A DNA stretch of 64,000 nucleotides from Triatoma infestans (taxonomy: Eukaryota; Arthropoda; Insecta; Hemiptera; Reduviidae). The position numbers were made by a program, and so were the translations under genes. Every line of letters starts with the position of its first letter. The first letter of the stretch is position 1. Location: positions 23,533 to 87,532 of the forward strand of contig JAAEAF010002676.1 of the NCBI GenBank assembly GCA_011037195.1. Direction: 5' to 3'. Below, piece after piece: positions 47,380-59,733 of the stretch. Below the pieces are notes generated by a model. That model was given only the letters and a program-made list of their open reading frames with translations, ran no database searches and was not told the origin of the DNA.

Positions 47380-47887
47380 AATAATATACTAACTTTAAAG
47401 AATATCGCTGGAGCCATTTGCGCGAAAGTCGCGAAAAATTAAAAAAAAAAATCGTCCGGTTGATGAATTTTGCACGAAACCTTCGTAGCAGATGCGGTTT
47501 TAGAAATCAAGTTAGAACTTACTGCGTTTTTGAAATATTTTATTCACACACACAAAAACTTAAACCATTCGCTAAAAAAATTTTTTTCGTACGCAGGGGA
47601 CCTCATTATATTACCGGTGAAAACTCACTTACTCGGTTTGACACACTCGCAATACTTTCTTTCACTAGGAGTAACAGAAAGTGAATAAAAATGAATTATA
47701 TTTCTTATTTTGTATATGCGGCACCCTATACTTAAATATTTTCACCGGCCGCTACAACACATCAGTTTCTAAATAACAATGTTTCATGCTTCAGGGACTT
47801 TAAAACATAGCTTTCCCTATGAAACTCTAGTTCGAAAAAAAATCTGACACTGTTGCAATATTTTTTACTTACAATAGTAAAAGATAG
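47380..47887 (+). repeat. JH repeat copies (plus orientation)
   Basis: AATATCGCTGGAGCC, CGTCCGGTTGATGAATTTTGC, ACCGGTGAAAACTC, TTTCACTAGGAGTAACAGAA; a second piece up to 47887 is interrupted by the retroelement that follows. Confidence 0.75.
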
Positions 47888-47902
47888 TAAATACTTCCTT
47901 GC
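47888..47902. repeat. Target-site duplication, left copy
   Basis: 15 bases TAAATACTTCCTTGC, identical to 49221-49235. Confidence 0.8.
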
Positions 47903-49220
47903 CTGTAAATAGTCTGAAATACAACTGGTTCTCTCAATTGAATAGTTTACTTCTAGAGCACGGTATTGAACTCAAACCTGAAGAATTAACCCGAGATATT
48001 AATTTTTCTGTTAAAGATATTGTTAATTTCTTAAAAGGTTGTTTAAATTATAGGGACAGGCAACTCCTTGAAAGTTCTCGATATAGCAAAGTCTATAATG
48101 CTCTTCCACTCCTAGCTAATGCTCCTCAGAAGTATGTTAATGTCAGAATGTTATTACGTATTACCAAATTGATAGCCCAATTGAGACTTTCAACTCAATA
48201 TATTGACAGTTTTTGGTTGCGTGGGAGGTTCTTCCTGCATTGTCTTTATTTTGGGAGCCACTGTGTCTTGGAGGGGTCTGAGCCGGGATGGCTACCTGGC
48301 ACATGTGTGTATGTGAGTGTGCATGTTGTATATATAGTGTAGATAGTAGGATAAGACTAAAGGGGTGCGAGGAATATCGAGTTCTCCACCCCACTTATTC
48401 ATTTTATTGGAGCATCTGTATTGATGTATATATTGTACATAGCGTGTTGGTTCCTGACACCTGTAATAGTGCTTGGATTGGTGTTCCGCGATTTAGTTGG
48501 ATAATTAAGACAAAATTTGCAACATCAAACATAAGATATTATGGCTATGGCCTCGTAGCTAATGCCAAAAAAAAAAACAAAAAAAAAAACTCAATATATT
48601 ATCAAGTTAACTTTAAATAATATGGACGTATATTGTAAACTGTAATCACATCTGTACTATTTGCCAGATGTTTGTGAAGGAAGACATTTCATTTGTTTGC
48701 TCAATATACTAATAAAAATGAATTACTTTTTATCTCTATACTCTCTAAAGTGGAGACAGTTATTATCAGTTATCTATCCAGTACCACTAAGGAGATTTAA
48801 CTAATTTTTGTAACTACATATATTGATAGTGTACTTAGGCTTTGGTCCTTTATTTTGAATGAGTTATTGTTTCCAGTATTTCTTTTCTTCATTGTTTTGC
48901 TTTAACTTTAAAATTCTTTTGCTTTATTTTTTGTATTAAGACTATATCATGTTTGTTTGTTTTATCTTCTTCTTCTTTTGTTTTCTTTCATTATTTTATG
49001 ATTACTTTTTTATTTTATTACTTTGTTTTTGTTTGTTAATTACTTTAGTTAATTTTGTTTTGATTAAATGTACAATGTTTACTACTTTTTTTTATTAAAC
49101 AAGTAACTCATGCTCTGTTGTTTATGATTTCTTTTTTACCTTGTATAACTTTCTTTACTTTTTCTATGGTCATTCTGTATGTAAAGGATGTAATCTTATA
49201 GACTTACAAATAAATAATAA
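47903..49220 (+). mobile_element. 5'-truncated non-LTR retrotransposon with exact target-site duplication
   Basis: Bounded by identical 15-base repeats and ending in a short TAA-repeat tail (AAATAAATAATAA), as in I-type elements. The first 400 bases are open and protein-like: YNWFSQLNSLLLEHGIELKP, INFSVKDIVNFLKGCLNYRD, LLRITKLIAQLRLSTQYI. This fits the C-terminal segment after the RT of non-LTR ORF2 proteins, but the cysteine tail that usually follows is absent, so an internal deletion is likely. The identical duplications argue for a fairly recent insertion into a JH copy. Confidence 0.75.
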
Positions 49221-49235
49221 TAAATACTTCCTTGC
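49221..49235. repeat. Target-site duplication, right copy
   Basis: Identical to 47888-47902. Confidence 0.8.
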
Positions 49236-49243
49236 TCTCTAGA

Positions 49244-49322
49244 GATTTTATTGCACTGTTGAAAGAAACATTTTTAGCATGCGATGAATTTGTCCAAGTT
49301 TGCAGTGCATATGGTAATTGAT
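49244..49322 (+). other. Short coding-like segment, possible orphan exon
   Basis: After a CTCTCTAG acceptor-like end, FIALLKETFLACDEFVQVCS AYGN then TGA. The composition is protein-like, but only 25 codons; no partner exon found. Confidence 0.2.
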
Positions 49323-49329
49323 ATTGCTC

Positions 49330-52300
49330 CGCTGGGAAGCGAAATGAAATAAATCTAACACATCAACATTTATTATAATGCTCAAATTTATACACAGTTA
49401 CATATAAAACTAAGTTAGATATACTGTACACCAGGTGATATGTTTCAAGCGAATTTCTTTGGAAAATTTCTTTCTTTGCTATTATGACACAAGGAAAATA
49501 AACCAGCTCTTCTCCTTGCTATGAACTCCGTATATCTAATTTTTAACATTTTTTTTTTTTCTATACATTTTAATACAAAACAAATAAAGAAAGAAATAAA
49601 TGTTCTGGTTATATACATAAATGTGTATTTATGTATTAAATACCCTCTATATGGTATATTGTATTTATAAACATATATTTATATGTATATTTTACATCAT
49701 AATACGTTATTTATATTTTAATTACGCCTCATATAATTCATTATTTAATGGACAAAACAAAATTAAATATTTGAAATACATGAAGCGTGCAACTTACAAG
49801 GATCGCATAGAGCTGAATGCAAGGATTGTCACACACATAAATAAAATAATAAAATCTGTAGTAAATATGATTTATTAAAACTAAAAGGTAATATTTACTG
49901 ATTCGGTTAATTTAGAAAGGCTAAAAAAAAATATAATCAAAATATAAATTAGACTAGAGAGCATACAACAGAGGGAGGTCCTTTGTTAAGTACCTTTTTG
50001 AGTATTTTCCAGTAACATAATTTTTATGTGGAGCTGATCGCAAGTTTTTTTTTTTTTTTTAAAGGCATTTAAGTAAAACGCAGAATAAGTAGGGAGGGTG
50101 TTTTAATACTCCGTCTCTGAACAAAAGCCAACCAAGTTGCACATTTGAGGGCCAAGACTATTCTATTTCTTAAATTCGTTAACCACCACCTCGGCGCGTT
50201 AGCCTCTTAGAAGAGTGCTATTTCCCTCATACACCGACCAAAATATCTCCCTCTTGAAATAGGTGCACTAGAAGCGGGTGTACAGTCAAAGCAAAGATTA
50301 CTACATGAGATTGGGTTTGGAAGGTTACCTATTCACTTACTACTTTTGCGCGCGGTTAATTTATTCCCCTTGATTTAATTTATTTTATACTGATAGTCTT
50401 TTAAGAGAAAGAAATATCATTTGTAAACATTGCACTTTTCTTAAGTACTTGAAGTATGTGACTTCCCAGCAGAGTATAGTATTTTAAACGACTTTAGTTT
50501 CTTTCGACCAAAATCGACTTTAGTTCCTTCATGTGCCTAACTAGGTTCAAGAAATTTTGGACTACCTATTCTAACTTTTTCCCGCCTCTAACCCTCGGAA
50601 TTCTCGCTGAGGTGCTTAGGGAGTTAGCAGATTATTCAACTTTTTAACCTCTCGGCACCTATTGATGAAGCATCGTGGGGTCCCACGATTTTTCATTAGC
50701 AAACTTCGGTGATTCAGATGCAACAGTTGATGCATCAAGGAAAAAAAAAAAACAACATTCTTTTTTAAATTCTCCATTTAACATTCTTTGTTAAATTGGA
50801 GAGGAGTTTGTACGGTCGCTCATTCCTTTGTGTTTCATCAACTGCTGGTCGGTCTGGTTTTTAGAAAGACACTTTCTTATTTTTTCCATGATCTCTTTTC
50901 GGCTTCCTAAACATGGGATGGATATTTAAGAACTGGAACATTTGCGGAAGGTGTTACAATGGCTTACACATGCACATTAAAAAGGGGTTGGCTATTAAAA
51001 AATCTACGCGGCGATACCTATGGGTCTATTGTGGCACAATGTTTTATAAAGATTTATAGTTTTTATAAATCGGATGGGACTCTGAAGAACGGGGCACTGC
51101 TCAAGGGTACTCGCGGCTCAGTATAGCCGAACAAAGCCTAAATGCTAGTGATATACTTCACTCATGAAAGCTATAAGGGTGGGAGTATTACTGAAACCAC
51201 CTCCCAGAGCGAGACTGTCCCACTTGCAAAACTAACATGCAGTCATAATAATAATATTAATAAGTTAATAATAAACATAATATTATTACGCATTTTTCAT
51301 AATCAAAATAATATTAACGTCAAAATACTTCTTTGCTCGTTACAGCTTTAGATATTCTTAAGTACAGTGCGCCAGTTAACTTGCCTAAAAGTTAGTGGCT
51401 GTCAGATAGAGCTGAGTCAAAAAAACTAAAATTGAATTGTCAATCAAACGGCCTCATTAACACCGAATGTAGCTTTAAAAAAAAAATCTAGTTATGTTGT
51501 ATAGTGGTTTTTACAAGATTTTAAACAGTGCTACCTTAGGGAATTAAATTGCGATCAACCCTCTTATTATAAATAGCAACAAATATTATAAGTTTCTTCG
51601 ATTATTTTTTTTTACATCAAACAATTCTCATGGATGATGCAACATATTCACCCGTTGTTTACTTGGCAACTTTGTACACTCGTCAGCCTTCAAGTCATGA
51701 AATTAGTTAAAACAAGAAAATGATATATTATTATATAAAATAAGAAATGCTGCATACAACTTCATTAAAGGCGACAATTCATTTATTATTATAATTATAA
51801 TTTTATAGAGACCCTTTTTATGAGAGATTTAAACTTAAAGAAAAAAAGTAAAAAATCACAGTTCATTTTTCGTTTGTTTATATTTAAATTGAACTTAAGT
51901 AGATGAAAAAGAATACGCAGTAATTTTATTGTTATCATAAAATTTTTATTTACAATACTTAAAAAAATTAACCTTCACTCCGTGATAAATATTTTTAATT
52001 AATTTTACTATGAACAATAAGGGTGAGATGGTCTAGTTATATACAATTATTTGTTTAAAATCTAGGCACTCCTAAGAAATAAAATCAATGAAACAGGAAT
52101 TGAGAAACAAGAAAAATCAAATTGCTGACAACTTTTATGAACTTTTTTTTTTTTAATTGGAGAATAAAGTGCAAATATAAAGCATTGATCTGTGGAGTGT
52201 AAGAAATTTTCTTAAAATGTTAAAAATCCGTGATATGTACATAATTTTCGATGAATAAATCAAAGATAAATTTAGTATTGTTTGTTACATATTCAATTTG

Positions 52301-54180
52301 TTTTTTTTTTAATTTTTAGAACATAACAGTGGTAACTTCTTTATTTCAATTAAGCTATGACGTTGTAAAAATAATTTAGCATTAAAAATTTGGGTACTGG
52401 ATTAGTATATACAAAAGACTTAAAAATTGAAAATTTAAAATTTATATCTTCCCTGGAGAATAAATTTCTTCTATGGATACAAGCCTTTTTATTTTGTTTG
52501 GTTAACATTTTTGAAAGACAAAACTGAGATAAAACGCAATGGATGCCGCAAGCTGTTAAAGCTGTCTGGCTTAGCAACAAGTATTACAATTTAATCTCGC
52601 AAGAATTTTAATGTGGCCCCTAAGTTTTCTTTTCTTTCGTAATTAGAAATTCAGATTTCATTTTTTTATATTTTTAGAAAGGGAAGACAATTTTGGTACC
52701 ACATTTAACGAGAGTTAGAGATCTACAGTGTAGATATACAATTTTATGTCATTATCCTGAGATATTAGTAATCTCTACTTTATTGATAATGAAATATATT
52801 TTCTTATTAATCGACTGAAGAAATTAGAAATTAACAGTCACTTTTCACTAAGTAACCAGCACTAATTCATTGCTCTATGTCTGGCCTACACGCCGAAAAA
52901 GAGTATCGCTATACCGAATTTCTTAATATCTTGCTTTTTTAAAAAAAAAAAAAATCAGTTACACCCTTACATCACATATTTCATCGTAGAAATGTTCACT
53001 TACATTCACATGGGACAGATATTATAAAAAAAAAATTATTTTTGGTTGAAAAGAAATCACCTTCTGACTCTTTGTTACAAATATATTTCTCTTTTATAGT
53101 ATGGGTTAACTTGCTAGAAATGAAAAGCTACAACATTTCCGTAAACAACAGTAATAAACTTTTTTCTTTTTTTAATTTTTTATTTAGGAACAATGTAAGG
53201 TGGGAAACACTAACTACTAAATTCACTAAAAAGGTAAAATTAAATATCTAATTCTTTTGTTTCTCTACTGAATATATGAGTATATTTTTCTAAGCAAAAA
53301 AGACTGGAAAAATCATTACTTTTTAACAGATATTTTAAAAAATAAGGATATTGTGATTTATGTATACGCGAAGGTTTTGGAGCCCCAAAGCGGTGGTCAA
53401 GAGACTATTCTAGAGCCTGTCAAAGAATGAAGTTCCGTCACATTTACTTCATCCATTTCATTAATGAAAAAAAAAATTAACCAAATATGTTCTTCCAAGT
53501 CATGATATAGTTCTGCCCTTCGAATTATTAACTAACATAACGTCTGTGGACGGACATTGTTGATTTGGTATGATTTCTTGTTGGATAGCTGTGATGTTTC
53601 AGTTAGCCTAGACTGTCTAATAGACAATAATTCTGTCTTTCTTCGTTGAACCCCTCCTCCCGTGAATTTTATAATCAAAAGTTCTGTTTATAGATTAATA
53701 AACTAACCATAATAATTTTTTTAATAATCCCTAGACTCTCTACGACTGGTTTAGGGCGGCAAAGAGAAACGAATAAAATTGGACGCATTAGCGTATCACA
53801 TGGCTGTTTTCCTGCCGTGCTCGGTCAAGTGGTGCCCATCAATGGCCTTTTTGACGGAGACTGTGTCTTCATCGTCTTGTTCCAGGATGAAATAATGCCT
53901 AGTCTAACTACTAGCGACACTGATCAGATACAGCTTTGAGCTTGAGCAACTTGAGACTGTCCTCCGCTAACTGTGATCAACTAATCTGGCTAAGACAATG
54001 ATGTAGCCAAATAGTTTCCCGCCAGATGTCGCGAGAGGTCTATTTTTTCCAAGTGCAAGCTGGGGTTCTATACTTGAAAACCGTCAATGAAAGATTTATT
54101 AATTTTGTCTTAGACAAATTATACTATCCAAATTTGTTCAAGTTGGATTTGTTCTTTTTTTATTGGTTAAAGGTTGGCTA
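49330..54180. other. Long spacer without recognised genes
   Basis: Mostly AT-rich. 50090-51240 and 53380-54080 are GC-richer and may be old mobile elements, but no conserved domain is readable. Confidence 0.4.
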
Positions 54181-54879
54181 GGCAGTTTACGCCACTGCGT
54201 GTGTGTTTTTTAGGCCTGCAGTGAGTCATGGTAAACAGAATTATCATCATCCTAATATGGCCGTAGGGATTTTTGGTAATAAAAACGCTTTAGAAAGTCC
54301 ATGGCTAAAAGCATGGTTCCAAAAGTCGTGTTTCTGACATTGGCAACCAATTCCTCCACCAACTGTGGCCACCGACAGGGCCGGCTCAGGGTATATATGC
54401 GAGAGAAATACCCGCGTAGGGCCACGCGCTTAAGGGATACCCGTCTTCCAGACGAATACACAAGGGTAGCAGAAAAGAAACTATCAGAAAATAAATAATA
54501 TTAATAATAATAGATATCTTGTTATGTAAGAAAATGAATCACCTATTTTAACGGGCTAATTCAAAATATAGTTCATATTACATTAACTGATAACTTTCTA
54601 ATTTCGTATTTATTAAATTAAATTGAATAGAAATATTTTTATAATCTCAAGTAAACCGTAGAATCAAAAATTAAGTAAGTAGATACGGTTAAGGAACTTT
54701 CTTTTTTTGTAATAATTTCATTATTGACCTTTGATAATATTATAAATATTATAAACAATTATTTTCATAACAGAAGAATGGATTCTTATATTCTTTCATT
54801 ATTGCCTCTCTAAATATTCTTGTAGTTATATACTATACACTTATATATCTTCAAATTGAGAATAGATGTAGCAAATTCG

Positions 54880-55100
54880 GCTTTATTCAAACATGAACAA
54901 AAAAAACACTTGAGTTTCCTGGTTGAGACCGCTAAAAACCGACGTTTCGCCCAAGCTGCAATAAGGGTCATTTACTTCATGGTCATTGCAACATGGGCGA
55001 AACATCGTATTAGCAAACCACTGACGCGGTCCCAACGTGGAAACTGAAGTGTTTTTCATTAAAATGGCCGCGGAAACCTAAAAGATCATAAACAAAATAT
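54880..55100. mobile_element. Two H3 element ends in inverted orientation (imperfect palindrome)
   Basis: Left arm AACACTTGAGTTTCC, TTGAGACCGC, ACCGACGTTTCGCCCAA; right arm, reversed: TTGGGCGAAAC-like, CTGACGCGGTCCCAA, GGAAACTGAAGTGTTTTTCA, GGCCGCGGAAACCTAAAAGA. The same sequence occurs once at 20645-20775. Confidence 0.65.
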
Positions 55101-55332
55101 TCAACTTTCAGATATATTTTGATTATTTTTATTAATTCTTTCAGGCAAATGTGAGGTCTAAATAGACAAGAAAATCAATTTTGAAATCAAAGTTATGTAC
55201 TGAGTTAATTTACCCGACTCTCTTTAAAATATGAATAATTCTGTTATGGTGCATTTGCTTAACAATTGAAATTAGTTTCCCATATAAGTAAATATATAAT
55301 AAAAAACTATTTAAATTGAAAGATCACTTACT

Positions 55333-55440
55333 AGTAGGACATGATGAACATATAAGCAACCAGGGTTCTGTACAAAGCAACAATCTGTACAAACTCAGCA
55401 AGGGAACTTAATGTGCCACCGACATAGGTAAGTCGTTAGA
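55333..55440 (-). other. Coding-like segment, unrecognised
   Basis: Minus strand: RLTYVGGTLSSLAEFVQIVA LYRTLVAY then a TAG. Open for 34 codons after a stop. No splice-site pair clearly frames it. Could be a mobile-element remnant. Confidence 0.25.
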
Positions 55441-55864
55441 GTGAAATTATTACATTGCTTGGTACAAAGTAAATTTTCATGTAGTTATGCTGAGTTTTAG
55501 AAGACATAAATATTTTTAAGGAATTGTAACATACTTTATATGGGTAAACTAAAATTAATTGCGCTATTACAATTGCAACGAGCTGGCGGAAGAATCATCC
55601 ACATTAACTCTTTTGAAAGTGCAAGATACGTAAAATGTCAATCTGTATGTTAACCAATTATAATAGAGAAATTGAATACAAAGCCAAATCCATGAAAGTC
55701 AGAGTGATGAGCAAGAGAAGATTGCATTTGGGTATGCTAAACCCAAGAAGTTATCTTTGCAAGAAGTTACATATGTCACTTCGCAATTCCCCCGTTTACT
55801 TATAATATTTAGGGTGTGAGTGTTGTATTATATCAGTTTAGGTAGTTCCAGATAGCTCATAGCC

Positions 55865-55897
55865 CTGAAGAAGTCGCTATCCTTAGAGGGATGAAAC
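55865..55897 (+). ncRNA. Hammerhead-like motif, weak
   Basis: CTGAAGA, a poor stem (ATCC / GGGAT), then GAAAC. Other stems not visible. Confidence 0.25.
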
Positions 55898-56099
55898 CCA
55901 TTAGTACGTCTCGAAAAAGGCGGAATTCTTCAATATTTTGCTGAATAAGCAAAGTAAAAGAAAGATTGAAATATTTTAACAACTCTACAGGATTTCTAAA
56001 TGATTTGAATCCACAGGGGTTGGAGAGGAGCGCGACACAACCTTGTCTTGAAAACATTTATCGGTTTTCTTCGTTTTCCCTAATTTTGTCTGAAGATTT

Positions 56100-59000
56100 C
56101 AAATATTAAAAAAAACTTTTTGAAATGTTCTAAAATTGTGAATTAAAAAATCTGTCTGGCTTAATAAATAAAGTATGTTCAATTATTTGTTCAAAAAATA
56201 AAAAAAATCCTTTCTTTTGTCCCAATTGTTATACATACTGTTCCTATTATTAATTACATACTTAGCAACATTTCTCGAAATTCATTCGTTTCTTATAGAA
56301 AAAGCAATAAATTCTATCCTGAAGTTGGGTAAGTGATGTTATTTTAGTGAAGTCACTCTACGCGTGGAATTTAAGATAACATCAAAGAAAAAAAAAACAA
56401 CTGGAATCAAGTATGGTAATGTGCAAGGCAGGATGAAACCCATTAGTATATCGATATATAGGATTTAAATTGCAGTTGGGAATACGATTATCATTCCAAT
56501 TTCCATAAAAATTAATGACTTAGGTATTGTTTAACATTTCGCAAATCCTACAGCAAAACAAGGTTGGACACAGAAATTATATAAGACACGTGTGAGTAGT
56601 CGCTCAGACAGTAATTCTTAGGTGTAAGTTCCTTCTAATGAGCAGATACTTGCAAACTTAGTGAACATATTAAGGCGTTATTATTGAAAATAAATACTGT
56701 CGTGCCAGGTTTTATATGTTTGTCAAAATTTCAGGGGGAACATGTCCGCCACTCTGGGTTCTTTTTTTATAGCTAAAATAAATAAATAAATAAATGAAGT
56801 AATAACCAGTTTTAATTGACTGCAAAACTCAGCAAATGTTTGTGGATGAAATTGGGCGGAATCAGCCAATCAAGCCGAGTTGGTTTATCATTAAATCTTT
56901 ATTAAGTTTCTTTGACCAATGTAAAAAAAAAGGTACTTTGTTTTAATGAAAATATAATTTCACAAAAAACGGCGTAACAGCTATTTTATTTTACTCTCCT
57001 ATTTTAAGAAAACATAGTTGCACAATAAATGAACTTTATGTTCCTACTGTAAACATTATAAAAATAAAAAATGCAAAATTAATATTTGTAAAGATTAATC
57101 AATTACCAATTAGATACAACTCCTTATTTTATATATATACCTAATTTGTAATTGATGAACAAACAACAGCAAGACAATTGAAATAATACTGGTTATGTTT
57201 GGAATTGAGTGGTAAACCAGGAAAAGTTTTCCAGATAAAAGTACTATTGTTCATGCAAACAATAAATTGTAATTATCAAAAAAGAAAAATAAATAATATA
57301 AATCATTTAGAATGTATTTATAAAGTTATAACTATTTCCTGGCCGAAGTGTAGATTTTCTTCAGTAATAAACTTTTAATAAAATTATAGTTATTTAATTA
57401 AACTTACAGCTCCACTATCGATATATAGGATTTATACACCAGTAGTAAAATTTGCAACTTCTCAACTGTTCAGAAATAAAATGATTTAAAACAAAACAAT
57501 AAAGTTTATCTGAAAGACTCATATACAACAAGTATTTAGTAATGTCTAATATATCCTAAAACAATAGAGAGAAAATTTACAATTTTAAAACTGCGTTATT
57601 CTATTAGACAACTTAAAATAAGTTAATAATACAAAGAAGGAAGAGAAAAATGGCTATAAATAAATAATTACAATAAAAAAAAAAATTGAAAGCAACTATT
57701 TATATAACACTTATTTTCTACTTATGTGATCTAAATTAACACAACTGAATACAAAATTTGATAGAAACAAAAATTCACATTAAGTAGCTTTGTTTCATAC
57801 AACCTTTCATTTAAGTATTGTAATACTTTTTTAAATTTTAAATCATTGTTATACTTATGACTCTCTCGTAGAAATAAAAAAAAATGCAAGATTTTATAGC
57901 AATCAATAATTTATTAGAAAAATAGTTATTGGTAAATGACTATACATTTAGGAAACACACAAACTTGTTTGAAAGTTTTAGGCAAACGTATTCATAACTA
58001 TATCAAATTCTTTCAAAAAAATTTTTTATATTACCTAAATATTTTCATATAAAAAGAAAAAAATGCATTAAATTAGCGAGTTAGCTGTAAGGTGCAATGT
58101 AATAAATATAAGCTTCAATGAGGGTATCTCAACAGTAATCATAATCAAACTAAATAAATACAGTTTAACAGAGTTCTGAAAAATAGAGCTGACAGTTTTT
58201 TTTACTACTCTTAGATTATGTTTTTAACTTTTTTTTGTCTTTAATATCTAAATCTACAGAAATTTGATGATTAGTTAAATTGAACTCGGTATTTATCTGG
58301 AGAAATGTGAATTGGAAGTTCACTCTGTTTTTTTTTTTTTTTTAATAAACAACTCTTTTCTTTTAGTTCTCTGTTTTCAAATGAGATTAACATTAAGAAA
58401 TAAACGAAAGTGGTTGAGCAAATGAATGTAAGGATACATTGTAACATGGAAAAAGGCACGTTTGAAGACTAGCTATTAGAAAGGATGCAAGATGAAAAAA
58501 AAAAAAAAACAGAACAGAGACAAATGGCAGGACCAGAGATAATCTAAGATAATCTATAAATGTACATCATTGATTGTTAATTTTTTTTTGTCGAAACTTA
58601 TTACAAAACTTATTTTTAATTGATTTTTATTAGCTGTAACGAAAAACTCAAGTGAAGAAAAAATTTCAGAGATGGCGATAATAAAAATTCAATTGTTCAT
58701 TAGATCTAATGAATGAAATTGGTTATTAATTGTTGCTGGCAGTTCATTTTTTTCTTTTGTTATTATTATTTAAGCGAGAAGGAAATATTCAGGTTTACAT
58801 ATTATTAGATGATAGTATTAGCTTCATGTTCCTACAAATGTTAAGCCATCTCTCTAACTGTCTTTAAAAAAAAAAATAAATAAATAAATTGTGATGTAGT
58901 TTAGTTTGCGGATAATATTTTTGCTTTGAAATGGTATAAAAAGAGAATTGTATGTGCAACGTTTCTTGCTACTCACATCAAAACAAAAAAAAAAAAATTC

Positions 59001-59465
59001 AGTTAACGAAGAAACTATTTTCATTTGTTTTGAAATATATTATTCTAATGTTTTTGGTTAACCTTAAACATTTCTATAAGTAAATTAATAGTCTGAAAAC
59101 TAATATGTGAAAAAAAAAAATAAACAATTTTCTCTAAGATTGAAACTACTTTTAAGTTTCTATTTGTTAAATTAAGTCATTTTCCCTTTAATAAAGTACA
59201 AAAATAATCCTGACCAGAGATTTTTTATAAAAAAAAGTCATACATTTAAATATTTTAAGGGAGAATTAGGCTGCCATATTATTTTAATGCACATCAAGTG
59301 ATCTTTTACGATGTTTAACGTTTCCCAACTAGCCTATAATACATTTTTAAAAAAGATTAGTAAGGTGCACGTCTTTATAATTTTCACGTACCAAGCAACT
59401 GAAGTGGCTAGTGCCAAATATGGCAGAAATACAAATTATAATTAAAACTGAACACCTAATTCACG
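56100..59465. other. AT-rich region after the EGF-LamG gene
   Basis: Homopolymer-rich; the distal part may be 3' UTR of the minus-strand gene. No other gene recognised. Confidence 0.4.
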
Positions 59466-59470
59466 AGCAG

Positions 59471-59476
59471 TTTATT
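59471..59476 (-). terminator. Candidate poly(A) signal of the EGF-LamG gene
   Basis: AATAAA on the minus strand, about 105 bases after the stop. The sequence below it is so AT-rich that chance matches are common. Confidence 0.25.
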
Positions 59477-59581
59477 TAGTCTTTTCCATTTCATATATAT
59501 TTATATATACTTGTATATATATAATATATATATATTTCAGTTCAATGTGAAACAGATATTACTATTTTAAAAAAAATGTAT

Positions 59582-59733
59582 CTATGGTGGGATATCACCA
59601 CAGTGTGTTGCAGCATCTGATGACCATGCCAATTTTACACGATAATCAGAATTAAGAATCAGTTCAGATACACATCCAGAGAATGCTCTACGATATTTGT
59701 AGTGTGTTCCAACTTCCATTCCTTCCATTCCGC
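59582..59733 (-). CDS. EGF-LamG gene last exon
   Basis: Acceptor TTTTACAG; GGMEGMEVGTHYKYRRAFSG to THCGDIPP and TAG at 59584-59582. The intron before it is 1.75 kb and contains JH repeat pieces. Confidence 0.86.

Noticed and set aside
49621..49878. 85-codon frame rich in Tyr, Ile and Asn
   Set aside because: Composition follows the local AT content; no domain, no splice context.
54252..54498. Overlapping opposite-strand frames of about 65-69 codons
   Set aside because: GC-richer patch keeps both strands open; neither looks like a known protein.
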